Shown: positions 1 through 10,773 of the stretch, in pieces | Position numbering within the stretch: position 1 is the stretch's first letter | Layout: each line of letters starts with the position of its first letter | DNA from: Pseudomonas sp. ADAK18 | GTDB taxonomy: Bacteria; Pseudomonadota; Gammaproteobacteria; Pseudomonadales; Pseudomonadaceae | Direction of reading: 5' to 3' | DNA: 64,000 nucleotides | Assembly (NCBI RefSeq): GCF_012935695.1 | Contig: NZ_CP052859.1 | Location: 5,001-69,000 of the forward strand | Made by a program: the position numbers and the translations under genes | Notes under the pieces: model-generated | The model's input: the letters and a program-made list of their open reading frames with translations, nothing else | Told to the model about the DNA's origin: nothing | Databases searched by the model: none

Positions 1-467
<467 letters not shown>

Positions 468-610
468 ATAACACCCAAGCAATTTGCGTCGAAAGGCCAG
501 ATTGCGGTGTGTGAAGACGATACAAACCGAAAGTTTGCACAACACACAAATCTATTACATACCCAATTTGCTGAAGCGAGGCCAACAGGCCACGACTCAG
601 TACCCGAATT

Positions 611-728
611 TCTTGACGACCATAGAGCATTGGAACCACCTGATCCCATCCCGAACTCAGTAGTGAAACGATGCATCGCCGATGGTAGTGTGGGGTTTCC
701 CCATGTGAGAGTAGGTCATCGTCAAGAT
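611..728 (+). rRNA. rrf: 5S ribosomal RNA
   Basis: The segment contains the conserved 5S core CCACCTGATCCCATCCCGAA and the closing part GTGTGGGGTTTCCCC, and the ends TTGACGA and TCGTCAA pair as helix I. The length of about 117 bases is normal. It follows the 23S gene in the same orientation, the standard bacterial rRNA operon order. The exact ends are estimated. Confidence 0.96.
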
Positions 729-736
729 TAAATTCC

Positions 737-770
737 GAAACCCCATTTGCGAAAGCAGATGGGGTTTTGT
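737..770 (+). terminator. rRNA operon terminator
   Basis: An inverted repeat CCCCATTTGC-GAAA-GCAGATGGGG (741-764, one G-U pair) is followed by TTTTGTTTTG. It lies 10 to 40 bases after the 5S gene and fits an intrinsic terminator closing the rRNA operon. Confidence 0.9.
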
Positions 771-861
771 TTTGCGCGATCGGAAAGTATCCCTGGAGCC
801 TACCTGTCGTCTTCAATGCTAAAGTCCCTCCCTCGATTTTGCTTTTCCCAAGGAAGCCGTT

Positions 862-3800
862 ATGCCGGATGCGACGTCCCTCAGCGCTGGATTCATGGTG
901 GTTCATGGCAATCGCCTGGATGAACTGCGCAGCCTGGTGGTCAGTTGGATGCGTCGTTATCCCCTGGCGCCTCTGGAGAACGAAATCGCGCTGGTGCAAA
1001 GCAACGGCATTGCTCAATGGCTCAAGCTCGCGCTCGCCGAAGATCCAGAAGATGATGATATGGGCGGCTGCGGCATCGCGGCCGCTATCGATGTGCAACT
1101 CCCCGGTAGCTTCATGTGGCAGCTCTATCGCATGGTCTTGGGGCGGGATGAAATTCCTGCCAAATCCCTGCTGGATAAAGCCCCGCTGACCTGGCGTCTC
1201 ATGCGCCTGCTCCCCGAGCTGATCGATCAGCCGCACTTCGAGCCGCTGCAACGCTTTCTGACCCACGACACCGACCTGCGTAAACGCTATCAACTGGCAG
1301 AGCGCCTGGCTGATCTGTTCGACCAATACCAGGTCTACCGCGCGGATTGGCTGGAGGACTGGGCTGCAGGTCGCCATCAACTGCGTAATGGCCGAGGCGA
1401 ATCCAAGTCTCTGAGTCCCGCCAACTGCTGGCAAGCAGAACTATGGCGTGCGTTGCTGATGGACGTAGGGGAAGAGGGCATGGCCCAAAGTCGCGCCGGC
1501 GTTCATCAACGTTTCATCGAGCGCATTAACAGCCTTGATAAGGCGCCTCCGGGCCTGCCTTCCCGAGTGATTGTTTTCGGTATCTCCTCCCTGCCAGCCC
1601 AGGCCTTGGAAGCACTCGCCGGTCTTGCTCGTTTCAGCCAGGTACTGCTTTGCGTCCACAATCCTTGCCGGCATCATTGGTCCGACATCGTTGCGGATAA
1701 AGACCTACTGAGAAACGAATACAAACGCCAGGCCCGCAAGTCTGGAATGCCCGTCACCATCGACCCGCAGACTCTGCACCAGCACGCACATCCGTTACTC
1801 GCAGCCTGGGGCAAACAGGGTCGTGACTACATCAACTTGCTGGACAGCTACGACGACCCCAACAGCTACCGTTCGGCATTCCGTGATGGGCGGATCGATT
1901 TGTTCAGCGAAAGCGAACCTACTACATTGCTGAACCAACTGCAGGACGACATCCTAGAATTACGGCCACTCAATGAAACTCGTAACTTGTGGCCCGCAGT
2001 CGACCTGGAGCAAGACACGTCAATCCGCTTCCACATTGCCCACAGCGCCCAGCGAGAAGTGGAAATTCTGCACGACCAATTGCTCCAGCGCTTTAGCGAA
2101 AACCCTGAACTGCGCCCAAGGGACATCATCGTCATGGTCCCCGACGTCGACAGTTACGCCCCGCACATCCGCGCCGTGTTCGGCCAGCTGGATCGACAAG
2201 ACCCACGCTTCATCCCTTTCACTCTCACCGACCAGGGCCAACGAGGCCGCGACCCGCTACTGATTGCCGTCGAGCACTTGCTCAAGCTTCCCGACAGCCG
2301 CTTCCCGGTCAGCGAAATCCTCGACCTGCTGGATGTCCAGGCTCTGCGTGAGCGCTTCGCCATCAAGGAGCGCGACCTACCGACTCTGCACCGCTGGATC
2401 GAAGGAGCCGGTATCCGTTGGGGTCTTAACGCCGAGCAGCGCGCGGGCCTCGGCTTGCCGAGTGAACTGGAACAAAACAGCTGGCGTTTTGGCCTGCGTC
2501 GTATGCTTCTGGGCTACGCCGTGGGCACAGGCGTAGCGTGTGACGGCATCGAGCCTTACGACGAAATCGGTGGCCTCGACGCTGCGTTGATCGGCCCACT
2601 GGTTGCACTGCTTGACGCTTTGCACAACGCCCACCAAACATTGTTAACGCCGGTCGCACCACGAGAATGGGGCCAGCGTTTGCAGCGCCTCATGCAACAG
2701 TTTTTCCTGCCGAGCAATGAGCACGACGACTACCTGCTGGGCCAGCTTGAGCAACTGCGAGAAACCTGGCTGGAAACCTGCGAGTCTGTCGGCTTGCAGG
2801 ACGAGTTACCGCTAACCGTCGTCCGCGAAGCCTGGCTGGCTGGCCTTGACCAAGGCCGCCTGTCTCAACGCTTCCTCGCCGGAGCCGTCAATTTCTGTAC
2901 GCTGATGCCGATGCGCGCCATCCCGTTCAAGCTGGTCTGCCTGCTGGGTATGAACGACGGTGATTACCCCCGTGCCCAACCTCCGCTGGACTTCGACCTG
3001 ATGGGCAGCGACTACCGCCCCGGCGACCGTTCACGTCGCGAAGACGACCGCTATCTGTTACTCGAAGCGTTGCTCTCCGCCCGAGACCAGCTCTATATCA
3101 GTTGGGTTGGCCGCAGCATTCGTGATAACAGCGATCGTCCAGCCTCGGTGCTGATTGGTCAATTGCGCGACCACCTCGTCAGCGGCTGGCACACCAGCGA
3201 TGACGAACCCCTGCTGGAGGCCATGACTCAAGAACACCCACTCCAGCCCTTCAGCGCCCGCTACTTTCATGAAGGCGATCCGCTGTTTAGCTACGCCCGC
3301 GAATGGCAATTGCTCCATCAAACCCCAAACGACATGAGTGACATCGAAAGCCTGGCTTCCTACGTTCAAGAAGAACCTCTGGGTCTCGGCCAGTTGCAGG
3401 ATTTCCTGCGTAACCCTGTCCGACATTTTTTCAGCCAGCGCCTCAAGGTCTTCTTCGAAGCCGCCGAAGTGCCCCTGGCGGACGAAGAACCTTTTGTCCT
3501 TGATGCCCTGCAACGCTACAGCTTGAGCGACAGTTTGCTCGCTGCCGCGCTGACCCAGCCCGATAACCTTGACGAAGCCCTGAATGCCCAAGCCCTGCGC
3601 CTCCAAGGCAGCGGCCTACTACCGATGGTTGGTTTTGGTGAGTGTCTGCGTAACGAGCTAATCGAGCCTTTGCCCGACTTGCTGCAACGCTACCAACAAC
3701 TGTTGGCCCTCTGGCCTACGCCGCATACCAGTGCCGAGCCTGTCAGCTTTGAGCATCAAGGTATTCAACTTGAAGGTTGGATAAGCGGCCTACACAGGCG

Positions 3801-4308
3801 CAGCGACGGTGGTTTGCTCAGCGTCACCACCATCCCTAACAGCATCGGTTCGATCAAGACCCGCAAGTGGCATCGCCTGGTTCGCCCGTGGGTCAATCAC
3901 GTGGTGGCCTGCGCCTGTGGACTGCCATTGAGCACCGGTCTGGTGGCCAGCGATGACACCCTCCTGTTGGCCCCACTGGAACAACACACGGCACAAGAAA
4001 CGCTCGGCAATTTGCTGCTCGCCTGGCAAGCCGGCATGAGTGAGCCGCTGCCCGTGGCCGTCAAAACCGCCTTCGCCTGGCTTGGCCAATCCGACCCGGT
4101 CAAAGCGCAAGTCGCCGCCAGCAAAGCCTACGAGGGCGACGGCCAAACCACTGACGGCGAGCGCCGCGAAAGCCCGGCACTCACCCGGCAATTTCCCGAT
4201 TTCGCCGCCTTGGTGGCCAGTGAAGATTTCGAAGGCTGGTGCGAAACGCTGTACCGACCATTGATCACTGCGCCATGGCGATCCCTGAGCAGCGAGGAGG
4301 CCGGTTGA
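862..4308 (+). CDS. recC: RecBCD exonuclease/helicase subunit RecC
   Basis: The protein (1148 residues) is the RecC subunit of the RecBCD enzyme, which processes double-strand DNA ends and recognises Chi. The N-terminus (NRLDELRSLVVSWM, residues about 18-31) is typical of RecC, and the region around GMNDGDYPR belongs to its helicase-like fold, which lacks ATPase motifs. The length matches the family. It starts at ATG 862, the first good start after the rRNA terminator. The stop codon overlaps the start of recB by one base (TGATG at 4306-4310), so the two are likely translated together. Only the order recC-recB-recD is seen. Confidence 0.96.
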   Translation: MPDATSLSAGFMVVHGNRLDELRSLVVSWMRRYPLAPLENEIALVQSNGIAQWLKLALAEDPEDDDMGGCGIAAAIDVQLPGSFMWQLYRMVLGRDEIPAKSLLDKAPLTWRLMRLLPELIDQPHFEPLQRFLTHDTDLRKRYQLAERLADLFDQYQVYRADWLEDWAAGRHQLRNGRGESKSLSPANCWQAELWRALLMDVGEEGMAQSRAGVHQRFIERINSLDKAPPGLPSRVIVFGISSLPAQALEALAGLARFSQVLLCVHNPCRHHWSDIVADKDLLRNEYKRQARKSGMPVTIDPQTLHQHAHPLLAAWGKQGRDYINLLDSYDDPNSYRSAFRDGRIDLFSESEPTTLLNQLQDDILELRPLNETRNLWPAVDLEQDTSIRFHIAHSAQREVEILHDQLLQRFSENPELRPRDIIVMVPDVDSYAPHIRAVFGQLDRQDPRFIPFTLTDQGQRGRDPLLIAVEHLLKLPDSRFPVSEILDLLDVQALRERFAIKERDLPTLHRWIEGAGIRWGLNAEQRAGLGLPSELEQNSWRFGLRRMLLGYAVGTGVACDGIEPYDEIGGLDAALIGPLVALLDALHNAHQTLLTPVAPREWGQRLQRLMQQFFLPSNEHDDYLLGQLEQLRETWLETCESVGLQDELPLTVVREAWLAGLDQGRLSQRFLAGAVNFCTLMPMRAIPFKLVCLLGMNDGDYPRAQPPLDFDLMGSDYRPGDRSRREDDRYLLLEALLSARDQLYISWVGRSIRDNSDRPASVLIGQLRDHLVSGWHTSDDEPLLEAMTQEHPLQPFSARYFHEGDPLFSYAREWQLLHQTPNDMSDIESLASYVQEEPLGLGQLQDFLRNPVRHFFSQRLKVFFEAAEVPLADEEPFVLDALQRYSLSDSLLAAALTQPDNLDEALNAQALRLQGSGLLPMVGFGECLRNELIEPLPDLLQRYQQLLALWPTPHTSAEPVSFEHQGIQLEGWISGLHRRSDGGLLSVTTIPNSIGSIKTRKWHRLVRPWVNHVVACACGLPLSTGLVASDDTLLLAPLEQHTAQETLGNLLLAWQAGMSEPLPVAVKTAFAWLGQSDPVKAQVAASKAYEGDGQTTDGERRESPALTRQFPDFAALVASEDFEGWCETLYRPLITAPWRSLSSEEAG

Positions 4309-7300
4309 TGAGTAGCATAAAACCTCTGGCCCTGGCGTTCCCGCTGCATGGCAGCCAACTGATCGAAGCCAGTGCCGGTACCGGCAAGACCTTCACCATT
4401 TCGGCGCTGTATCTGCGCCTGGTGTTGGGTCATGGCGGCGAAGAGTCGGGCTTTGGCCGCGAACTGCTGCCGCCACAAATCCTCGTCGTGACGTTCACCG
4501 ATGCGGCCACCAAAGAGCTGCGCGAACGCATTCGCACTCGTCTGGCCGAGGCTGCTCGCTTCTTTCGCGAAGAGACCGAAGCCCCTGATGCACTGATTGC
4601 TGAACTTCGCGACCAGTACCACGTTGAACAATGGCCCGGCTGCGCCAATCGCTTGGACATCGCCGCTCAATGGATGGACGAAGCCGCGGTCTCGACCATC
4701 CACAGTTGGTGCCAGCGCATGTTGCGCGAGCACGCCTTCGACAGTGGCAGCCTGTTCACCCAGACCCTGGAAACTGACCACAGTGACTTGCTGGGCGAAG
4801 TGCTGCGCGACTACTGGCGCCTGTTCTGCTACCCGATGCACGGCGACCCGCTGAACTGGGTACGCAATAACTGGGGAGGTCCCGCCGCCCTGATGCCGAG
4901 AGTGCGAGCACTGTTCGGTAGCGAGCGGCCCACAGACGAGCCGCGTGAACCCGCCGAACTAATCAGCGCTTGCCTGCAAGAGCGTCGCGAAGCCTTGGTC
5001 GCCCTCAAGTCTCCCTGGCAACAATGGGCCATCGAGTTGCGGGAAATCTGCCTGCAAGCCGTCGCCGCCAAAGCCGTCGATGGTCGCAAGATGCAGGCCC
5101 GTTACTTCGAACCCTGGTTTGAAAAAATCAGCGCCTGGGCTGGCGACGAGTCCGTGGAACAACTGGACATTGGTACCGGCTTTTCTCGCTTGACGCCCGA
5201 CGGCATGGCCGAGGCCTGGAAGGGTGACCCGCCGCACCATCCAGGCCTCGACGCCATGGCGGGCCTGAAAGCCAGCCTCGACGCTTTGCCAACCCCCGAT
5301 GCCGCCGTGTTGCAACACGCGGCGGGTTGGGTCGCAAAACGCTTCGAAGAAGAAAAACGCCGGCGCGCTGAAATGGGCTTCGACGACATGCTCATTCGCC
5401 TCGACGCTGCGCTGCAGGCCAACGGTGGCGAGCGCCTGGCCAGTGTGATCCGCGAGCAATTCCCGGTGGCGTTGATCGACGAATTCCAGGACACCGATCC
5501 GGTGCAGTACCGCATCTTCGAGAGCATCTACCGCATCGAAGACAACAACCCTGAAAGTGGCCTGTTCCTGATCGGTGACCCGAAACAAGCGATCTACGCC
5601 TTTCGCGGCGCCGACATCTATACCTACCTGCGCGCCCGTCAGGCCACCAGTGGTCGACTGCATACGCTGGGCACCAACTTCCGCTCCAGCCATGCAATGG
5701 TGGAGGCGGTAAACCATGTGTTCCAGCGCGCTGAAAAAGGCCGCGGTGCGTTCCTGTTCCGTGAGCCCGACGGTAAGAATCCGGTACCGTTTCTGCCAGT
5801 GCTTTCCCAAGGCCGCAAGGAAAGGTTGCAGGTCAACGGCGAGACATTGCCGGCCCTGAACATTTGGCACCTGCCCACCGACCAACCCATCTCTGGCGTG
5901 CTCTACCGCCAACAACTGGCAGCTGCTTGCGCGAGCCAGATCGTGGCGTTGCTCAATGGCGGTCAGCAGGGCACCGCAGGATTTGTCAAAGACGACACCT
6001 TCAACGGCGTACTGCCGTCGAACATCGCTATCCTCGTACGCGACGGTAAGGAAGCCCAGGCTGTGCGCGGTGAGCTGGCCGCCCGTGGTGTGCGTAGCGT
6101 TTACCTGTCCGACAAGGATTCGGTGTTCGCCGCGCAGGAAGCCCACGACCTGCTGGCCTGGCTCAAAGCCTGCGCCGAGCCGGACGTCGAGCGCCCCCTG
6201 CGTGCCGCCCTGGCCTGCGTCACCCTGAACCTGTCACTGCCTGAGCTGGAGCGTCTGAACCAGGACGAATTGGCGTGGGAAAAGCGCGTGATGCAATTCC
6301 GCGATTACCGCGCCATATGGCGTACCCAAGGCGTGCTGCCGATGTTGCGGCGCCTGCTCCATGACTTCAAATTGCCGCAAACCCTGATGGCTCGGGGCGA
6401 CGGCGAGCGGGTGTTGACCAACCTGTTGCACCTCTCTGAATTGCTGCAGCAAGCGGCGGCGGAACTGGATGGCGAACAAGCACTGATCCGCCACTTGGCC
6501 GAACACCTGGCGCTCTCGGGCCAGGCGGGCGAAGAGCAAATCCTGCGTCTGGAAAGCGATGAGCAACTGGTCAAAGTGGTGACCATTCACAAGTCCAAGG
6601 GCCTGGAGTACGACCTCGTGTTTCTGCCATTCATCTGTTCGGCGAAACCCGTGGACGGCAGCCGTTTGCCATTGCACTACCACGATGAAAACGGCAAATC
6701 CCAAGTCAGCCTCAGGCCAACCGTCGATTTGATAGCCCAAGCCGACGATGAACGTCTGGCCGAAGATCTGCGTTTGTTCTACGTCGCGCTGACCCGGGCA
6801 AAACATGCCTGCTGGCTCGGTGTCGCCGACCTCAAACGCGGCAATAACAACAGTTCGGTGTTGCACTTGTCGGCCTTGGGTTATCTGCTCGGTGGCGGCG
6901 CTTCCTTAGGCGAGTCTGCCGGCCTCGCCCGCTGGTTTCTCGATTTGCAGGAAGGCAGCCCCGCCATTCACTACGCTGAAATGCCTGAAGCCGAAGCTAT
7001 CGTGTTCCACCCACCGCGCAACGAAGCCACCTTGCTCGCGCCCTTGTTGCCCAAACGCAAGGCTGCAGAAAACTGGTGGATTGCCTCCTACAGCGCCCTG
7101 CGGATCGGTGAAAGCATGAGCGCCGCCAGCCTGGAAGCGCCGGAAAGTCCACAAGCCCAAAAGCTGTTCGACGACGAACGCCTCGATCCGGATGCCCCGC
7201 GCGAAGTGGCAGCGTCTGGTGGTGACATTCATCGTTTCCCACGTGGGCCCAACCCCGGGACGTTCCTCCATGGCCTGCTGGAATGGGCCGGCGGCGAAGG

Positions 7301-7988
7301 CTTCAACGTCACACCCGAGGCCCTCAAAGACGCCGTCGCCCGCCGCTGCAATCGGCGCGGCTGGGAAGGCTGGATCGATACCCTGAGCGGCTGGCTCGGC
7401 TACCTGCTGCAAGCGCCGTTACGGTTAGGCAATGGCCAGCCGCCGGTGAGTCTGAGCGGCTTGCGGCACTACCAGGTCGAGATGGAGTTCTGGTTCGCCA
7501 GCCACAAAGTCGATGTCCTCGCGCTTGATAAGTGGGTGTGCCAACACACCCACAATGGTGTTTCCCGAGTGGCCGCCGAACCGGTATTGCTCAATGGCAT
7601 GTTCAAGGGTTTTATCGACCTGACTTTCGAACATGACGGCCGCTACTACGTGGCCGACTACAAGTCCAACTGGCTCGGCCCCGACGATTCGGCCTACACC
7701 ATGCAGGCCATGGAACTGTCGATCCTCGATCATCGTTACGACCTGCAATACGTCCTTTACCTGCTGGCCCTGCATCGTCAGCTCAAGGCGCGGCTGGCCG
7801 ACTACGATTACGACCGTCACATCGGCGGCGCGCTTTATCTGTTCCTGCGCGGCACCCATTCAACGAGCCAGGGCGCTTATTTCACTCGACCACCCCGAGA
7901 GCTGATTGAAGGTCTGGATCTATTGTTCCAAGGTAAACCGCTACCGCCCAAAGCCGAGCCAGCCTGGGAACAAGGAGTCCTGCTATGA
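4308..7988 (+). CDS. recB: RecBCD exonuclease/helicase subunit RecB
   Basis: A 1226-residue protein, the 3'-5' helicase and nuclease subunit of RecBCD. The UvrD-type Walker A motif ASAGTGKT is at residues 21-28, the Walker B-like LIDEFQDTDPVQYR and the GDPKQAIYAFRGAD motif follow, and the superfamily 1 motif TIHKSKGLEYDLVF lies in the second half. The C-terminal nuclease domain is intact, with GFIDLTF and the DYKSN motif (Asp1117). The reading frame is open from 4239, but the ATG at 4308 overlaps the recC stop and is preceded by a GAGGAGG ribosome binding site, so it is preferred. Confidence 0.97.
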   Translation: MSSIKPLALAFPLHGSQLIEASAGTGKTFTISALYLRLVLGHGGEESGFGRELLPPQILVVTFTDAATKELRERIRTRLAEAARFFREETEAPDALIAELRDQYHVEQWPGCANRLDIAAQWMDEAAVSTIHSWCQRMLREHAFDSGSLFTQTLETDHSDLLGEVLRDYWRLFCYPMHGDPLNWVRNNWGGPAALMPRVRALFGSERPTDEPREPAELISACLQERREALVALKSPWQQWAIELREICLQAVAAKAVDGRKMQARYFEPWFEKISAWAGDESVEQLDIGTGFSRLTPDGMAEAWKGDPPHHPGLDAMAGLKASLDALPTPDAAVLQHAAGWVAKRFEEEKRRRAEMGFDDMLIRLDAALQANGGERLASVIREQFPVALIDEFQDTDPVQYRIFESIYRIEDNNPESGLFLIGDPKQAIYAFRGADIYTYLRARQATSGRLHTLGTNFRSSHAMVEAVNHVFQRAEKGRGAFLFREPDGKNPVPFLPVLSQGRKERLQVNGETLPALNIWHLPTDQPISGVLYRQQLAAACASQIVALLNGGQQGTAGFVKDDTFNGVLPSNIAILVRDGKEAQAVRGELAARGVRSVYLSDKDSVFAAQEAHDLLAWLKACAEPDVERPLRAALACVTLNLSLPELERLNQDELAWEKRVMQFRDYRAIWRTQGVLPMLRRLLHDFKLPQTLMARGDGERVLTNLLHLSELLQQAAAELDGEQALIRHLAEHLALSGQAGEEQILRLESDEQLVKVVTIHKSKGLEYDLVFLPFICSAKPVDGSRLPLHYHDENGKSQVSLRPTVDLIAQADDERLAEDLRLFYVALTRAKHACWLGVADLKRGNNNSSVLHLSALGYLLGGGASLGESAGLARWFLDLQEGSPAIHYAEMPEAEAIVFHPPRNEATLLAPLLPKRKAAENWWIASYSALRIGESMSAASLEAPESPQAQKLFDDERLDPDAPREVAASGGDIHRFPRGPNPGTFLHGLLEWAGGEGFNVTPEALKDAVARRCNRRGWEGWIDTLSGWLGYLLQAPLRLGNGQPPVSLSGLRHYQVEMEFWFASHKVDVLALDKWVCQHTHNGVSRVAAEPVLLNGMFKGFIDLTFEHDGRYYVADYKSNWLGPDDSAYTMQAMELSILDHRYDLQYVLYLLALHRQLKARLADYDYDRHIGGALYLFLRGTHSTSQGAYFTRPPRELIEGLDLLFQGKPLPPKAEPAWEQGVLL

Positions 7989-10036
7989 GCCTGTCGATGC
8001 TACCGCTGGAGGAACTGACGCCCCTTAGTCGCGCTGCCGATCTGCTGCAACTGCTCGAGCGTTGGGTCGAGCGTGGCTGGCTGCGTGCGCTGGATAAAGC
8101 CTTTGTCGGCTTCCTCCATGAACTCGATCCACAGGCTGATCCGCTGGTGTTGCTGGCGGCGGCGCTGACCAGTCACCAACTGGGTCACGGCCATGTTTGC
8201 CTGGACCTGTTCGAAACCCTCAAGGCACCGGACTTTGCTCTGTCTCTGCCGCCAGAAGGCGACGTGCAAACCGGCGTCATGCTACTGCCGTCGCAATTGC
8301 TCGACGGTCTGGACGGCGCCCATTGGTGCCATGCCTTGGCTGCCAGCCACTTGGTGGCGCTGGCGGTTGATGGCAGTGAGTCGGCACACAGCCGGCCTTT
8401 GGTGCTATCGGGAAAACGCCTGTATTTGCGTCGCTATTGGACCTACGAGCGGCGTATCGATACGGCGTTGCGCCTGCGTCTTGCCACTTCGGAAAGCATC
8501 GCCACCGACTTGCCCCAACGCTTGAACGGCTTGTTTGACCAGGCCACGCCAGGTGCGGTCGTCGACTGGCAAAAGCTCGCCTGCGCCCTGGCCACCCGGG
8601 GTGCATTCAGTATCGTCACCGGCGGCCCAGGTACCGGCAAGACCACCACTGTGGTGCGGCTGCTCGCACTGTTGCAAGCGCCGGCGGTGGAGAATGGCAG
8701 CGCGTTGCGCATTCGTCTGGCGGCACCCACCGGCAAGGCGGCTGCTCGCTTGACCGAGTCCATCAGCCAGCAGGTACTGTCGTTGAAGGTGCCTGACGCG
8801 GTGCGGGAAAAAATCCCTACTCAGGTCACCACTGTTCACCGTTTGCTGGGCAGTCGGCCCGGCACCCGTCACTTTCGCCATCACCTGGGCAATCCATTGC
8901 CCCTGGATGTATTGGTGGTCGACGAAGCCTCGATGATCGACCTGGAAATGATGGCCAATCTGCTGGACGCCTTGCCGCCCCATGCCCGTCTGGTGCTGCT
9001 CGGTGACAAAGACCAACTTGCCTCCGTTGAGGCAGGCGCCGTCCTCGGTGATTTATGCCGCGACGCCGAAGCCGGCTGGTACAGCCCGCAAACCCGCCAA
9101 TGGCTGCAAGCGGTCAGTGGTGAAGACCTCAGTGCCAGTGGTCTGCAGGAAGACCTCGACGGTACGCATCCATTAGCCCAACAAGTGGTGATGCTGCGCT
9201 ACTCCAGGCGATTCGGCGAAGGCAGCGGCATCGGCCAACTGGCGCGCTGGGTCAACCAGCAGAACGCCGAAGAGGCCCGCAAACTGCTGGCCGCTCGCAG
9301 CCACGCGGACTTGTTTTGCGTCAGCCTCAAGGGCGAACACGACCATGCTCTGGAACGCCTGGTACTGGACGGGCAGGGTAACGGTGCTCACGGTTATCGC
9401 TATTACTTGAACCTGCTGCGCACTTCACGCCCGAGCCCGGATACGCCGCGAGAAGATCCACGCTGGACCGACTGGGCTCGCCAACTGTTGCAAGCCTTCG
9501 ATGCTTTCCAGTTGCTGTGTGCGGTGCGCAAGGGTCCTTGGGGTGTCGAAGGCCTGAACCAGCGCATCACCGCCGCCTTACTCAAAGCCCGGCTGATCGA
9601 CAATGATCAGCAATGGTACGAAGGGCGTCCGGTGTTGATGACCCGCAACGACTACGGCCTGGGCTTGATGAACGGCGATATTGGCATCGCCTTGAAACTG
9701 CCTGAAAGCGACGGCGGGCCGCAAGTCTTGCGCGTGGCTTTTCCACGCAACGATGGCCAGGGCGGCGTGCGCTTTGTGTTGCCCAGCCGGCTCAATGATG
9801 TGGAAACCGTCTACGCCATGACCGTGCATAAATCCCAGGGTTCCGAGTTCGCCCACACCGCGTTGATCCTGCCGGATGCGTTGAATCCGGTACTGACCAA
9901 GGAGCTGATTTATACCGGCATAACTCGCGCCAAAGATTGGTTCAGCCTGATCGAACCCCGTGGTGGAGTCTTCGAAGAAGCGGTGCGACGCAAGGTGAAA
10001 CGGTTGAGCGGGCTGATGTTGGAGCTGGGCACTTGA
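7985..10036 (+). CDS. recD: RecBCD exonuclease/helicase subunit RecD
   Basis: The 5'-3' helicase subunit of RecBCD (683 residues). The Walker A motif GGPGTGKTTT surrounds Lys219; the Walker B motif VVDEASMID, the GDKDQL motif and the C-terminal motif MTVHKSQGSEF are all present. The start codon overlaps the recB stop (ATGA at 7985-7988), so the three subunits form one translationally coupled operon. The family in Pseudomonas is usually near this length. No terminator is obvious after it. Confidence 0.97.
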   Translation: MSLSMLPLEELTPLSRAADLLQLLERWVERGWLRALDKAFVGFLHELDPQADPLVLLAAALTSHQLGHGHVCLDLFETLKAPDFALSLPPEGDVQTGVMLLPSQLLDGLDGAHWCHALAASHLVALAVDGSESAHSRPLVLSGKRLYLRRYWTYERRIDTALRLRLATSESIATDLPQRLNGLFDQATPGAVVDWQKLACALATRGAFSIVTGGPGTGKTTTVVRLLALLQAPAVENGSALRIRLAAPTGKAAARLTESISQQVLSLKVPDAVREKIPTQVTTVHRLLGSRPGTRHFRHHLGNPLPLDVLVVDEASMIDLEMMANLLDALPPHARLVLLGDKDQLASVEAGAVLGDLCRDAEAGWYSPQTRQWLQAVSGEDLSASGLQEDLDGTHPLAQQVVMLRYSRRFGEGSGIGQLARWVNQQNAEEARKLLAARSHADLFCVSLKGEHDHALERLVLDGQGNGAHGYRYYLNLLRTSRPSPDTPREDPRWTDWARQLLQAFDAFQLLCAVRKGPWGVEGLNQRITAALLKARLIDNDQQWYEGRPVLMTRNDYGLGLMNGDIGIALKLPESDGGPQVLRVAFPRNDGQGGVRFVLPSRLNDVETVYAMTVHKSQGSEFAHTALILPDALNPVLTKELIYTGITRAKDWFSLIEPRGGVFEEAVRRKVKRLSGLMLELGT

Positions 10037-10197
10037 ATTGCACAAAAACTGACTGATGAGTCACTGTTTAATTGTACTTCAGGCGTATGATTTTTCTGAG
10101 AAAATGGGGGAATCCTCCGAGGCATTGCCCCGTGGGATATCCTGCCGTTGTGCTATCGTTGCGGCATCATCCTGAGAAGATCAAAGAGAATCGCTGC

Positions 10198-10773
10198 ATG
10201 AACGTGGCTGTTTCGCCCACAGAGCGTCGTTTGAGCTGGAGACGAATGCTGCTGTTGGCGGTTCTGTGGGTATTTACGCCGGTCACGTTGGCGCAAACGC
10301 CTGCCCCCGCCAGCATGGCCGACCAAAGGGCCCAAGCGGTGACGCAAGTGGTGCTCGGGATTCTCAGTTATGCCCGCTGGCCGGTGGAGCCTGCGCAGTT
10401 ACGGCTGTGCATTGTCGGACCGACTCAATACACCGATGACCTGATCAAAGGCGCGACCCAGGCCACCGGTCGTCCGGTGTTAGTCCAGCGCCTGCTGGCC
10501 GGCCATCCCGACATCGCCAACGCCTGCGACGCGGTGTACATCGGTCAGTTGACCAGCGATGAACGCAGCCGTCTGTTCACCTCGTTGACCGGTCGTCCGG
10601 TGCTGAGCATCAGCGAAGGCGGAGGCCAATGCACGGTGGGCAGCCTGTTTTGCCTGCGCGTCGGTGATGAGCAAGTGTCGTTCGAGGTCAATCTCGACTC
10701 CGTCGCCCGCAGCGGCGTGCGTATTCATCCCAGCGTGTTGCAACTGTCCCGCCGTCGAGCACCGGAATCATGA
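10198..10773 (+). CDS. yfiR: YfiR-family periplasmic repressor of the diguanylate cyclase
   Basis: A 191-residue exported protein. An N-terminal signal peptide (RRMLLLAVLWVFTPVTLA, residues about 15-32) precedes a YfiR/DUF4154 domain with the features TQVVLGILSYARWP and ISEGGGQC. In P. aeruginosa YfiR (TpbA-independent) sits in the periplasm, binds the sensor domain of YfiN and holds it inactive; redox state of its cysteines matters there, and several Cys are present here. The longer open frame from 10072 would bury the signal peptide, so ATG 10198 is chosen. It overlaps yfiN by four bases (ATGA), and yfiB follows. Confidence 0.92.
   Translation: MNVAVSPTERRLSWRRMLLLAVLWVFTPVTLAQTPAPASMADQRAQAVTQVVLGILSYARWPVEPAQLRLCIVGPTQYTDDLIKGATQATGRPVLVQRLLAGHPDIANACDAVYIGQLTSDERSRLFTSLTGRPVLSISEGGGQCTVGSLFCLRVGDEQVSFEVNLDSVARSGVRIHPSVLQLSRRRAPES

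Noticed and set aside
4959..6146. 395-residue minus-strand frame inside recB
   Set aside because: Antisense shadow of a strongly conserved gene in G+C-rich DNA; no domain.
10072..10091. TTGTAC and TATGAT as a yfiR promoter
   Set aside because: The spacing between the two hexamers is only eight bases, too short for a sigma-70 promoter.
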